A stretch of 64,000 bases of DNA from Pomacea canaliculata. Lineage: Eukaryota; Mollusca; Gastropoda; Architaenioglossa; Ampullariidae. Each line of letters begins with the position of its first letter. Within the stretch, counting starts at the first letter, position 1. Made by a program: the position numbers and the translations under genes. The stretch lies in NCBI RefSeq assembly GCF_003073045.1, contig NC_037600.1:15516352-15580351 (forward strand). The letters run 5' to 3'. Below, piece by piece: positions 34,871-47,689 of this stretch. The notes under the pieces are model-generated. The model did not search any database. It was not told the DNA's origin and saw nothing but the letters and a program-made list of their open reading frames with translations.

Positions 34871-35590
34871 TATCTCTTGTGGAAAAGACAGTGGTATGTG
34901 CGGATTTCTTATCAGAATGAGAGCATTAGTAGACAAAGCTAAAATGAGACTGAGAATAATGATGTTTGTTCTTGGGCAACTCAATCTGTTCCGTCAGTTA
35001 TGTTTCGGATTTATTTATTGGTTGATTGACTGACCAATGCGTAAATTAAAGGATATGGAGATTTATACAATAATTTACATTAATTTCTTAACAAAGACAT
35101 TCGATTTTTATTATCGTACTATAACTCCGATACTATTACTCCATTACCACAGCATAGACAGCATTATTAAAACAATGTGTACGCGTAATTTACAAGAATA
35201 TGAAGTAAATCTACCAGTGAATAGCATCACAATATATCACTTTACCTCGGCTAATGAAACAGCATTTAACCTAAAAACAATCTGGCCATTCTAAACATTC
35301 TCTGTAAGGGCAAGTTGACAAACAACAACACTGATATCTTTTTCGAATCAAACATAGATAGTCACAGTACACAGATCATTCTCACTCAACCTGCTCTAAT
35401 ATAAACACTTAGAGGCAACAAGAGAAAAAAATTACAATTAGGTACAGATTGATAATATACTGATAATGTAGCAATGCCGTTAAACCAAAGAAACAGCGAG
35501 AAAACAGTGAGTACAGTGGTTCTTAAAACATGCAGCGATTATATACATTATGTGGGTCAAGGAATTTTAACTTGTCTAAATGATAATATG

Positions 35591-35625
35591 AATAGAATAG
35601 AATAGAATAGAATAGAATAGAATAA
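35591..35625. repeat. (AATAG)n microsatellite
   Basis: About six copies of aatag. U2 and U4 have one to three copies at the same place (about 19.79-19.81k and 48.27-48.28k). Confidence 0.9.
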
Positions 35626-36296
35626 GCACACATGTAAGTTATTTTCATGAATAAAACCTGTAAACAGTCAAAAGTGGAGTAATAGTCTATATTAAAGACA
35701 AAAGACAAAGATCTTTCAGGCTGTTGCTGATAAACAAAATCGGGTGTTGGTAAGAGATAAAGTCACCTAAATAAGTTGTAAAATTCTTCCAAACAACAAA
35801 AACAACGACACTCATATCATTCTCGAAAGAAAAAGCTGCTAAGCTTTAGCCTGTTCTGTGATAAATACCCAGAGGCTAGAGATCAGAAGTAAAACATAGG
35901 TACAGTGAAAAGAAACTGCACTGATTCTTAGAACAACAATTACTTGAATTTGAATAATGTGGAGAAATTTTAACTTGTCTAAATGGTGACACAAAAGAAA
36001 TATAATATAATCAGCACAAAATGCCTTTTTCTTCTCATGAACAATTCGCTGTAGACAGTCAACGAAGGCGCCATAGTCGGTATAAAAGCTAAAAAACAAC
36101 CTTTTTGTAGGCTTGAGTTGATAAACAAAACGAAATGTCAGTAAGAGTTAGAGTCACTGAAATAAGTTGTAAAATCCTTCCTGAAAAATTGATTAAGGGT
36201 CAGTCTCTCACCAAAGCATTTATCACTTGGTCATGAGAAGGGGAGACAAGTCACAGCCTCTGTCTGCATCGTTGATGTTCTTCATTCTGTACGGAG

Positions 36297-39200
36297 TTAG
36301 TTTCTCCTTTTGAGACTTCCTTTAGTTCGGTAAAAGGTGATCTTCTCCATGCACTGGAAAAGTAAGATGTTACAAATCATTTTCGTATGACTCTGTGGTA
36401 TAAAATTGTCTAGTTTTAAATTGTCTAGTTTTAAGCATTGTGGTCTGAAATACAGTTTGTGGACTTACTTGTTTCTTGAGTGTTTCTATTGACCTGTACT
36501 CGGCAAACGTCCCGACAGCTCGTTCCAGCTTCTGTTCTGCCAGATCCACCCGCTGTCGGGTAAGCGAGGACTTGTCCAGACTGTTTACATTATTTATCAG
36601 TTGTTCTTCGTTTGTTTCTTTCAGTTTTCCATTGATCTTCTGCCACGTCTGTTGAAAGCCAAAAAGTTTTGTTTCTCAGCCACTAACTGGAGCAAAGAAA
36701 ACCTCTAAAGCATCCTTACGTTGGTATATTAAACGCAGGCATTAACACAGTGACTCTGTGCAAAAGCAACAATAGAATTATTGATACAATCTTTTATCAC
36801 TACTGTAAGCAATAAAACTACATTGTGGTTCAGTAGTGTATTTCTTTGTTTCATTTTAACTGCTGGTATCCCAAAATATAACTCTTGAGAAAACGATGAA
36901 GAACCGAAAAGATGAAAATGAGGTGTACCTGAGCAGTTTTAATCACATTTCCCGTCTTTTTTGATACTCAGCCTGAACAACTACACAATGATTTCAAGGG
37001 TATACCGTATCACCATGCAGCCTGTGCATTTATATATGTATTTATGTATTTATGTATATATTTTGTACACCGTGTACTCACGTCAAGTTCCTCCTCGTTT
37101 TCTCCAATCAGAATGAAGGCTGCAACGATGACGTCACAGACGTGGTCTGGAGGTCTTCCCTCAGTCGCCTCGTCTTTTTTCCTGAGGGACTGCACCATCT
37201 TTTTAATTTCTTCTTGGCCGTCTTCAAACCAAGCCTGTTCCCGAGCCATTTTACTGACACAGGTGTTGTCTATTTTCTTGAAGCATGCACGGAGTTCCTC
37301 CAAGTTATTACTTTTAACGGCCTTCTCCATTTCTGCACAGATAAATTACACACAAATATACATACATACCCACATCCACACCGGTGCAGAAACAGCCACG
37401 TGTACCATCTAGCTGAGACCCTAGTGTTATTTCTGTATGTCTATACAGTCCACACAAAATCAAAAGATTTATTTAGGTTTAAAATACTTCTTCGTACCCT
37501 CCTGACACAATGTCATTAGAATTTTCATGGCGTCCTCAATTTCTCTTTTGTGGTGAAGGTTTGCAGCAATGCAGTTTCTGATGCTCCGATTCAGCTCATT
37601 GAAGTTTCGTTCCTGTGCAGAAACACGCACTTCCTCTGTCATACGTTTGTAGCACTTTTCCTTTTCTCGTATTTTTCTGTCTAATATCGGGTCTTTAATA
37701 TCAGCCCTCTCGTCCCTTGAGGCAATTTTCTCTAACATCTCTGCATCATCGTTGCCAACAGAGACCCATGCATCTTCGTAGAACTGGAGATTTTTCTTTA
37801 AAAGAGAAATATTTATATTAACACAATATGCTATTCATTTTGAATGTTCTGTAGTTTAGTGGGTGTTACAGGTACATTTACATACGGTGCAAGCCAAATT
37901 AAAGACGATATTATTGTTATGTTTTTAAAACACTTTGAGACCGTATCTGTTAAAATTCTTATTATTGTCAAGAAAAGACTATTGCGTTGATCAAAAATAT
38001 CAGCGTGGTCATGGTGACAAAGAACAGAGAATCTCACATATGTGCCATGTAAAACATAATTCTACACGACACAACAAAGTAATATGCGTTTCGGTCAAAT
38101 ACCATGTCTGAAAATATTCATTACACTAGACTTCTCCTGGTAGTTGAATATGCATTACACAAGCATTCATAACAGAAATTTTATGAATACATGTAAAATG
38201 TAAAGAGAAACACAAAAAGTAATAATGACATAAAAACAATAACATAAATTTTCATTTTTACTAGCTTGATATTTATATATGACTAATAGTATTATTTATT
38301 TAACGACAGATACTATCATTTTATTATGACTTCTCATACAGAGTACTGTTTTTTTACCAAACAATATAATAGAAGCATAAAAATTAGATAAAACAGACTC
38401 TAAAAGCAATGACTTGTTACTTCAAAAAGAGACCAATTCCACAGGTCAAATTATTACATATTCTGAAAGCATGATTTTCTAAGCTTTTCATATTACAAAT
38501 ACTCGTAGATAAGAAGACAAGGTGATCGGCTAAACAAATTATACAAATTATACACTATTTATTATACCACGTGACAGCATCATTCGGAATGTCAGTACAA
38601 TCTGACACGTGCATGAAATTCTAAAATAGAAATACCTTTGTGTCTTCGTCCCTGATTACTGCATTCAGTGTTTCATCGCTGGTTAGCAAGTAGTTCAGAA
38701 CAGGAAAATTAAACAAATTTGTTGTGGATTGATCATTTTCTTTTCTGTTTGTTATAGTATCGACTTCAAGGGAATATTCTGGTTTCGGGTCGTCTGCCGG
38801 GAGTCTCACCGTGACCGTTATGTTATCGCCTTTTCGCTCCACGATGACGTTGTCCCGAAGTTCTTCCGGTGTACGGGTGGAGTGGATCAGTCTGGCCGAA
38901 ATGTCCACGTGATCTCTAACCTTGAAGCGCATACAGATCTCGTCACCACTTTTGACAGGCACAACCCCTTCCGTGTGGGAAGCCTCCGACAAACCAGCTT
39001 CAGCAGCTGCTTCACCAAAGCCAAACCCGTTTTCTGGGCGGGTAGGGAAGGGATGTGTGTCTGGAGCAACATCATCACAGACGATCTGAAATTCGACTAG
39101 GCGAGAGGTTGTATTTCCATGAGCTCCTAGTACTCTAAATTTGTATGTTCCTTTTACTGGAAGTCTGACCAAAAACGAGTCCGTCTTCTGAGTCCGCCTT

Positions 39201-42200
39201 ATTCTGGAAGAACACTGTTATGTATTAAATAAACAAACGGTAGCTATTGATAAAATGATTTTTCTCTTTCCAGTAAGCTACGAACTATTGCAGAGGCTAA
39301 CTCTATCTAAAGGTTAAATCTTTGCTAGATATTTTCAAGATAATTGCCACATTATGCAACTTTTAAATATTTTTTGTGGTCTTTTCACAACTGATATAGT
39401 GACAAAAGAAGTATTTATTTTTTGACCTTCCTGTGCGATATTTCTTGTGAGATTTAAAAGTATTATCCTTACATAGTTACGTAGAGTTCCGTTGGTATCT
39501 CCTTTGGAAATTTTCTTCCTGAACGACCTTCGTCGAAAAGCAAACTGTACTTCAGTTTATAACCACCTCCCTGACTAAACATGTCAATCAAACACCATCC
39601 AGTTGTGGACTTGATCACGCACATTAACGGGTTGGTCAGCTTCCATCCAGACGAAAAATACGGACTACGCAAGTGAGGCGACTCAACGAACTTCTCTTGT
39701 GTCCATGGTTCAGTCAACAATTGCTTTTCTTTGTCATATGGATGACAGATGTAAATCATCTCCTCAGGGTCAGTCAGGAAATAAAATTCGTCAAAATTGT
39801 GCTTAGTGGTACCGGCATTTGCTGTGAGACTAAACAACAAATAGTAACATAATGAGAAAACTTTCAGTAGAAAGTGTGATATTCTATAAGTATAATTGAC
39901 AAAATCTTCAAATTAGTTAGAGATCAGTAAGTTTTGCCTCGCCATATTATCATTCCCGAATACATTAATTGTATGTTATGTTTGAAAACAAAGAATGAGT
40001 CATTAATTAATGGGAAACAATAAACAAATTTTCTTGCTAATAGACTGAATGTAATCATGCAAACAAATATTTCTTGTGTTCTTCTAAGTAGACAATTCGT
40101 ATTGGTTTCAGTTTGAAACTATGAACCATGGCAAAATTTCAGAGATCTTCCGAAAGTTGCCAGGAGATATACATCACAAAAGGCAATAGCATAAGAAAGT
40201 TTTACTGTTATTGTTCTTTTAGAAGAAAACAGTAAGTCATATTTAAATTCTAAATTATATTCTAATAAAATATGATCTTGTTTGGTACTTTACGTTTTAA
40301 TATATTATGTAAAAGTATTTTTCTTAATTTCTGACTTTTGACCTTTGACCCGATTTCTGAATTCTCTGGCCCTTACAGTTACTATCTTTGATGTGAGCTT
40401 ACTACAAGAAATCAAAACCTACAATTCTTAAAATTAACACTCCGCGAATGTTTTTAAAAGTGCTCTTTTAAACGGTGTATCACATATATTTGTCTTTTTT
40501 GTAAGTTAACAGTTATAATTTTTCTAAAACACCGGTCACAATTTTGCTTTGCAGGCACTCAATGCTAAGTAGTGAATGGTTTCGCTCGGCTCTGTACCTT
40601 CGTGGCGTACCGATACTAATATTATTAAATGCATCAACAGGGCTTCTGCTAAGGCTAAGTTCTTTGGGGTCCCAGGGACCCCTTCTTCAGATTTTTAAGA
40701 GGTCCCAGGCTAACTCTAAGGGGTCCCTTTACAAAGTTGAAAAAACTCCAACAAATCAACATACTTTGTTCAACTGCCTTTCATGCACACAAAGCACTGT
40801 AATGTCTAGTCAGAAACGGCGAGATTTCTGTGCCATGAAGAGTGTGCAAGCATCTGTAATAAGCTTATGAGCTCACTGTACTTGGGGTGCTCACTTTCTT
40901 TCCGTTTCTGAGACGATGATTCTAACCACGCTGTCAACGACATCTTGGAAATAGGTTAATGGAACTCTTCTCGGTAAGGGAAAAAACTCAGTGCAAGGGA
41001 AGTTACTCTCAGCTTATAGCAGACAATAGATTGGGCTACGATGTCAGACACTACACTTGCCCAATTTTGTATCTGTTCTTCGCCCATTGACGAAAATTGA
41101 AGGGGTCCTCTGAACTTTTAATGCGTACTGTACGCAATTTTTTGCGTGAGCAGAAGCCCTGGCATCAATCTGATTTTTTTCAACACGAACAATTTTTATT
41201 CATTTCAAGCTTACAGATGTAAACATTTTTGTTTTACAGTGTTTCATCTCTAATTATCAGTTTAAATGTTTTTTCTGTCTCTTACAGTTATTTTTAATGA
41301 TTTTTTGGAAATTGGTGGATTTCCATGCGCAATATGGTAATGTGACCTCGTTGAACCTGACATAGCGAAAGAGTTAAAAACGGTAATGCTAAATAGAAAA
41401 TACATGAATTTGGACTGCTAACATTTTCAACAGTGAATTTTTTTATTATTCTCACGTCTACTAACAGTGTTGGAAATAAAAAAGGTAAAGTTTATCCCCA
41501 TAGCTTTTTTAGATCGCTGGGGGTGAGGTGCTGGAGATCTCACTTTTCTCGGGGCCAGCTTTTACTTGAGGGCGATGCTCATCTCACCCTCAGTCCTTTA
41601 CCTTCCCCAACCCTCTCTGGAGTCAGGTATCATTGCCGCCAGCTGTCAACTGGGGAAAGTTTGCTGCGCTAATAGGGTATTGAATCAACGTGCTCTCAGT
41701 TTTGACGGTAGTATGCAAACGTAATTAAAAAAAATCCGATCACTACGACTATACACAAATACAAAAGTGAAAAAAATAAAGGAATGGAGGCGTGCAGTCA
41801 CAGTACAGTCCACAATGCTGTCAGACATGCTCATGAGAGTCAGCAGCCGTCACAGCTCAACACACTATGTGTCAGAGTCCATGTATTTAATTTAACACGA
41901 GTACACCGACATTATAATACAGAATAAAAACAAGAATAGCTCTGTTCTAACCGAAAGAACGAAATGGGTTTGTTTTATACTTCATCCTCATAGGTTCTTA
42001 TTTTTCTGTTCCTTCATGTACTAGTTTCTGTATCAAACGCTAAAGACTATATAATCAAAAGTATGCGCTATTTCCAATTGTACATTTATGCTGTTTTTGC
42101 TGCTGATGCTAATAATGCTAATACCAAAGGTAGTAAGGCTATGGATGGTAAGGCGGCGAGAAGGAAAAGTGACGGGAACCACCCTTAAAAGAAGACGATG

Positions 42201-43751
42201 GCCTATAGAGACGTGTCTATCACTTCGACCTTAAAAAGGACTGAAAAATGTTAAGAGGACGACATAGACCTTACACTTACTTATCTTATCCAGCTTCTTT
42301 GAAATGTAGCACAGTTTTATCCTTTGTTACTTTTGTCGATTTAAAAAATAATACCCGCCTATGAATTTTTACATGTAAATAGGAAACAATCTAATAAAAT
42401 TTACCTTTCACTTTTTGGTTTTCCAGAATCCTCAACCAGCACAAAATTTTCCTTTTGGTAACCACTTATTACTACAAAGGCCCAGTAAGGAAACACGAAC
42501 CGCCAGCTGTTTGCCACGTAAACAACTGCCCAGGTTCCTTCTCCGTTTATCTCAACATCACCTGTCTCGTAGTTTACACCTTTTACATTGCCGTTTACAA
42601 GAAGGCATGGGATTCTTGCAGCTCTGTAAAATTAATACAAATTTTAACTTAGAAGTGCTAGGATGACAGCTGTATATTGTGGACAGTACTTTTTTGATTT
42701 TACGACGCGAGTAAATATTAAGTTAATGATACAAATGATTACCTGCACATCTTGGCGAACATTTTATCGATTAAACTATTATTTTTTGATGCCTCCTGTA
42801 TGTAATAGTCTGGACTGTTGTTGTCTTCGCATCTGCCTGTCTCTTGTCGACATCCTATGTTCTGAGCGCCCATCCACACAAAAATGGCTCTTAACTTGTG
42901 TAGATCGGAGCTCAAATGACTGGTCAGGTGCTGGACAAGTTTGTCGAAACTGTCTTTTGGTGAATTGAGTTTCTGAAACACGCGCAAAATAAGGCATTTG
43001 AGAATACGGTATAAATACTTAATATAAATGAGGATCTAACATCTTGTTTTTGCTGTATCCTCTTTCACAAAAATGCAGAGAGGTTGTTGATAAATTGTTT
43101 TTGTGACAGGTTTCTATGCAATGTCATCAGAGGAAGTATTTGAATTAAGTTGTTACGAGCAGCAGGCAGTGCTTTGATTGAACCACATCTCAGGGAACTA
43201 TGCGTTTTAAGAATTAGGGCAGCCGCTCTTTTCTTGTTTTTTTAATTTCAGATGACGGTTAATAAGAGTTTGAAAGCGTTTTCTACATGAATCAATTTTA
43301 GATCGTTACCTATACCGGTGTTTTCGTCAATTTTCTCAAAGAGACACAGCTACAATGTATAGTAGTTAAGCTTGAGTGTGCATTTCTTCTGTGTTTATCT
43401 GTTTTCTATCTACATTTTTGGACAGTCCGAAAGGAGTAGGGAGATCACTGTACTGAGCAACAACTGTTTAAAGTTTATGTCATCCTGTGAAGTGAGGAAA
43501 TCAGTGCTGCAAAAGTTTGGAAGTAAATTACTTTGTTGGTCATAACAAATCAATTAAAGTGACCATGAGTTTTTGAGTTTTGCAGGTTAGAACTATCTTC
43601 TATTGCTATTAATAGTAATGTTTCTTATTTGTACCGCCCGAGCGTCCTTGTCCACCTCTGTGAAGTCTTCATTTTGGAGTAGTTCCTCCTTGAGGGTCTC
43701 CGGTGGACATAGAGGTGGGTACCAGTCCTCGAGCTCCCATAGCTCCTTATC
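36297..43751 (-). CDS. KY-3: kyphoscoliosis-peptidase/hillarin-like pseudoenzyme, 9 exons followed
   Basis: Exons on the minus strand are 43635-43751, 42743-42972, 42405-42623, 39473-39829, 38636-39203, 37498-37795, 37082-37332, 36469-36648 and 36297-36353: 758 open residues with consistent GT-AG phases. Domain order is as in KY-2. The lead exon differs as KEELLQNEDFTEVDKDARA. The former Cys position is again Asn (NNSLIDKMF), the His position is Gly (GEGTWAVVYV) and the Asp position Phe, so this copy is also catalytically dead. The intron between 39829 and 42405 is enlarged by a 524-bp inverted-repeat element and flanking extra sequence. The last residues are identical to KY-2 (SLKRRN). Upstream exons and the start codon are not resolved. 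Confidence 0.85.
40631..41168. mobile_element. 524-bp inverted-repeat element (MITE-like) with 7-bp target duplication
   Basis: Element 40638-41161: left end cagggcttctgct, right end agcagaagccctg, perfect 13-bp inverted repeats. Flanks are gcatcaa on both sides (40631-40637 and 41162-41168). Inside are gggtcccagggacccc-like palindromic words. It has no transposase. It lies in a KY-3 intron within a larger stretch (about 40.23-41.37k) absent from the sister introns. Confidence 0.9.
41470..41670. repeat. SINE-like repeat in KY-3 intron
   Basis: Same repeat as 26463-26700: cacttttctcggggccagct, acttgagggcgatgctcatc and cattgccgccagctg blocks. Confidence 0.55.
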
Positions 43752-43989
43752 CTTTAGACAGAGAGATTAAGAAAACCTTAGCAAAATATAAACTATTCTT
43801 CTTCTATTATACTGGTTGAGATATAGCCCATGAGAATGTTTCCACTTCTCTCTCATATTTGGCACTAAACGTATCAAGTCTCGTCATCCGTTCCTTTGTA
43901 GACTTCTTTGAACATGTATTTGTATTTACTTTTACTTTGTTGTTGTATCACTTATCAATGAAGGTGTATTTTTAATACCGTCTTTTTCC

Positions 43990-44170
43990 TTTTGGCTTCT
44001 TTGTCGTGTTTCCTCCACATCATTTTTTTGTCAGCATGGGAAATTACATCCCAGCAAACTACACGGTGCCCCATTCCCCACAAAATAAAGTAGTCACATT
44101 TCGACTCTCTATTACTCACTGAATTTTTCATTTCTGCTAAGATCAACTGGCAGAGGTACGATGAAGTTTT
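43990..44170 (-). other. Candidate small 5' exon region of KY-3
   Basis: On the minus strand cgtacctctgccag is a good acceptor followed by nine codons (LILAEMKNS) and a GTGAGTAATAG donor. The donor and coding words persist in the other units. If real it would be a 27-bp exon just upstream of the lead exon, in phase 0, which fits. The following conserved stretch (about 43.98-44.07k) is open here but not in sister copies. Confidence 0.35.
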
Positions 44171-44567
44171 AAAGAGAGGATACTTATCATAAATGCTTTT
44201 GGTGCAAAATATTATCATTAAAGTGCAAAGACAATTTAGAAAAAGATCCACCACCGCGACACGTCATTGCGTTTAGCCATTTAATATTTAACTATTCATC
44301 ATGTCAAATAAAATTCCGTATTTGTTATTTGAGCGGTGAGTACACTTTAAGAACACTTTATATTTCAGTGTTGTATTTCAGGCTAAAGACGAGATTCAAG
44401 CACTTGATCCAATATTTGCAAATGGAACTCAAGATCTTCCATGAAGATAGCATGGTTCGATCAATTTACTTTGGTTGTAGTATAATGTTGAGATTTGATG
44501 TCAAGTTCATTATTTTCCTTGAACATAAATATATATACTGCTTTATGGGCTTCACCCCACACACTCC

Positions 44568-44627
44568 TACACACACACACGAATCTGCACACACGCGCGC
44601 GTACACACACACACACACAAACACACT
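44568..44627. repeat. (CA)n microsatellite
   Basis: CA/CG dinucleotide run, U3 version. Confidence 0.9.
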
Positions 44628-44669
44628 TTTTCCCAAATCATATGAATATTAACGGTATAATTATTAAAT

Positions 44670-45020
44670 GTACAAAAATAACGGTCACATGACGTCTGAC
44701 CTGATTCATCTGTGAAGTATGAGTAAACAAGAACTCTCAAACTTTTTATACTTCCGCCAGTGGCTTCCAGATATAATGCTGATCTGTCATCAGAAAATAA
44801 ATCTTTGTTAATAATAATCATTCTTCACTTAAATTGTCTCCTGTAAAATTCTACTTTACTCAGGGTGTACTGGAGGACGTTTGCTGCTACGGGTATCAAA
44901 CTGTCGTTGCATTGGGTTCGGACTCCATTGCTCTACGTTATCGGGTTTACCAACATGTCGAATTTCGGATGCACAGCAGACCTGATAAGATCATCATGCA
45001 GCTATTAAGTCTGTTTAAAT
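44670..45020. other. Highly conserved upstream block of the KY unit
   Basis: Almost identical in four units (14.55-14.83k, 29.15-29.45k, 44.7-45.02k, 56.65-56.95k). Both strands contain medium open frames, so I cannot assign coding strand or function; it may be promoter or 5' exon sequence. Confidence 0.35.
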
Positions 45021-45329
45021 AGGTATGTGTAGAACGAATATTTGTTACAAAAAAGAAATAAATGTAACTAATAACTGAAAGAACAGTACTTACTTGAATT
45101 TGCCCAGAGGTAGAGAGATGTTTTTCATTTAGAAGCCTTATATAGGTGCAGATAATGTTAGCTTATCTCTGTCTGTTGACATATCCTAGTTAAAGCAAAC
45201 CATCCGACTTAAAAAGTACTTCCAAATAACATTTTGGTTGTACACAGATACGTTATAACCACAAAAATTGCCATGAGTATAACAAGGGTGAGCTGGTATT
45301 AAGACAACACCTTGTCATGATCTACTTAC

Positions 45330-45401
45330 GTTTCTTTCACTGGTCGCAAACTTCAGTGACATCAGATGTAAGCAGGACAGTTTGTATCTAAGTTTCACCA
45401 C
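45330..45401 (-). CDS. 72-bp candidate 5' exon of the KY unit (intact)
   Basis: On the minus strand a pyrimidine-rich tract runs into ggaag, then 72 bp are open in one frame (VVKLRYKLSCLHLMSLKF then ATSERN), then a GTAAGTAG donor. The copy at 57273-57344 keeps both splice sites and the frame, whereas U1 and U2 copies have lost the donor. Its place upstream of the lead exon fits a 5' exon of KY-3. No domain recognised; coding status is inference. Confidence 0.4.
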
Positions 45402-45659
45402 CTTCCAAAAAAATAGAATAATTTTCTCATTTAGTTACAAGATAATGACTGCGCTGTATGTTGTTAGACTTTCAACAATGATTATCTTAATTTTATATTG
45501 TTCACTCTCTATTAAGTCTTTAAAACATGTGAGCGTGTGACTGTCATTTTCAAGAAACTGTCGGTGTCTTTTTTGAGAAAATAGAACAGAATGAATTACT
45601 GTGTTGTCAAACAGCATGGGGCATCAGCTGGATATCGCGTTATTAACGAGAAGTGGGGT

Positions 45660-45800
45660 GTGGTGAAGGTTGTAACCGAGATCCGTACAAGTCTGTTCAG
45701 ATTCTCCGCTGTGACTTTGTCTAGGAAACATCCATATTTGGAATTGTACCATTTTGTAAATTTATTTGGAAAATTCTCGATTATTAATAACATTATTTAT
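45660..45800 (-). other. Unit-edge 5' block, candidate exon (U3/U4 edge)
   Basis: The minus frame reads NKFTKWYNSKYGCFLDK then VTAENLN. Differences among the five copies tend to keep this frame and the motif SKYG.FLDK.T.ENLN, which suggests coding, but neither a clear acceptor nor a start codon in frame is seen. Confidence 0.35.
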
Positions 45801-46611
45801 TAATACTGAATTTCCTTGTATTTGTTATTGTGGATACGCGCTGAGGGCTCGGAGTCAATTAAAGTATAATTAGCAATTTAGTGTGAGTATGCATGTACCA
45901 GTAATTGGGGTGAGTCGGTAAATCTGTCACGAGTGTGATTCGCTCGAGGCAATGGCAATCTAACCTCTGACCATCTTGGCGTGCTCAATCCCCGGTGTTA
46001 ATGTCTACTGATAAATATTAAAGCTCCTCGTTTCTAACAGTGTTAAAAAAACCTTTAAACCTTGTTTTAGAGGTTCATGGCGAGAAAAAAGCAAGAAAAA
46101 TCAATGTTTAGCTTTGATTACGGAAGCTGTTTACAAAAACCGAAGAGGAAATCTTTATCTTCGAGGGCTGTGGGGTATTGCGTGAAGTGGTTTACTGTGC
46201 AATTTTACTAACAGTTCTTCTAAACTCGCAACTAAATTCCAGGTCAGGACCCTGCACCCTACATGTGCAGACTGCCTCTCCTTGTGGATAATGTTTCCAG
46301 TCACGTGTTGTTTCGTAAAATTAACAGACATGGAATTTCCAGAAAGTAAATATGTCTAGAGTCATGTCACTTCAGATAACTGGGTTGATTTTTGCTCTTT
46401 TTTGTCATGTCCCCCGATTTATATTGACTTCAGGTTTTGTTCTCTTTGCAGCACCGTAACCTGTATTTCGACTAATGTATTTGACTATGCCAATGTCGTT
46501 TCCACCTGTAGACCCCATCTTCAAAATCTCTCGTTGATGCGTAGGATGTGGTCCTAAGAAACATTTTGCACACCTGTTTCTCCAACCCTTCTGTGCATCA
46601 GTTCATACAAT

Positions 46612-46762
46612 GTACAATAGTCTATACAATGTAAACAGTTTATAAAGTGTACAACAGTCTATACAACCTACACTAGTCTATACAAATTACACCAGTTTAT
46701 ACAGTGTAAACAAGTCTGTACATTGTACAATAGTCTATGAAGTTTACTTTAGTCTTTACATT
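46612..46762. repeat. 18-20 bp minisatellite (U4)
   Basis: Tandem gtacaatagtctatacaatg-type units adjoining the stop of the exonuclease-like exon, as in U2. Confidence 0.85.
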
Positions 46763-46786
46763 GGCTTTGTTGAAAACCTCGGGAAA

Positions 46787-47369
46787 TCAGCTTGCAGACC
46801 TCTTCTGTTTTATCAACGAGTCTTTCACACCCTCACGGATATAGTCGAGATCAAATGAATGTCTGTAAACTACTTCCGGTGTAACAGACGGCAGGACAAG
46901 AATTCGCTTTAACGATGTGACGTCACTCATACCCACGTGAGCGGCGTAGGACTCCCTGAAGAGATGTTGGTACAAAGTGATCTGCCTGTAGGGTGGCAGG
47001 CCCGGGAAGACATCTCTAAACAGAGGCAGGGTGTCCACATAGCCTGTCACCTTCTTCTCCAAGTCCTCCATCCTGTCACAGGATTTGGCGGCGTTGAAGA
47101 GAACGAGACAAGCAAACCGTTTACAGTTGTGACCAAACAGTGTGACAGGCTCATCGCCTAGAAACTCCAGAAACTCAGCCAGAGCCTGGTGTATGGTCAC
47201 GGCATCCACCTGCCTGTCCTTATGATACAAACCACCTTCAGCAAACTTCAGTCCACTGATGATTTCTGCTTGAACCTCAATCGGCTTTTTTAGACATCGG
47301 CTCTCTAAATCATTTTTTACAAGATTTTCAACTTTCAAAAGTGTACAGTTTGGGTAGGCTGCTATAATT
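46787..47369 (-). CDS. DEDDh-exonuclease-like terminal exon (intact copy)
   Basis: A cctacag acceptor is followed by IIAAYPNCTLLKVENLV, then AEIISGLKF, HQALAEFLEFLG, LFGHNCKRFACLVLFNA, VTGYVDTLPLFRDVFPGL, the motif AAHVGMSDVTSLKRIL, and a C-terminus ending KQKRSAS then TGA. The GHN..F, YVDTLPL and AH-x5-D blocks match the DEDDh fold as found in the PML-type exonuclease-like domain. The Asp normally following GHN..RF is Ala, so one metal ligand seems lost. The first D-x-E strand would be on an upstream exon; I did not find one between here and the KY-4 stop, so this may be the last exon of a truncated gene. U1 and U2 copies are broken; U3 and U5 lack it. Confidence 0.7.
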
Positions 47370-47689
47370 CTGTAGGAAAAATAAATGGACTTAATATATA
47401 AAAATATGACTTAAGAAAGATTATAGTTTGTATTTTTTAAAGCCCATCGTGTTTGAATCAGTAAAGAAAATGACCTTATTTTATGTATAGAAATTTGTCT
47501 TATAAAATCTGTTATCACGCAAGAGAGTATCGACAGACGACACGGCTACAACCACTCGTTCCTTCTAACAACTCACAACATCATTAAAAACGTTAAAGCA
47601 GATAACAAATATGACATGACACATCTGTGCACCCCGGGGTAAACAACTCAGGAACAGTTGCCTCGACATTCCAGTGTAGTCGAGTACAT

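Noticed and set aside
40544..40870. 108-residue plus-strand frame
   Set aside because: It crosses the left end of the inverted-repeat element and its target duplication, so it is a chance fusion.
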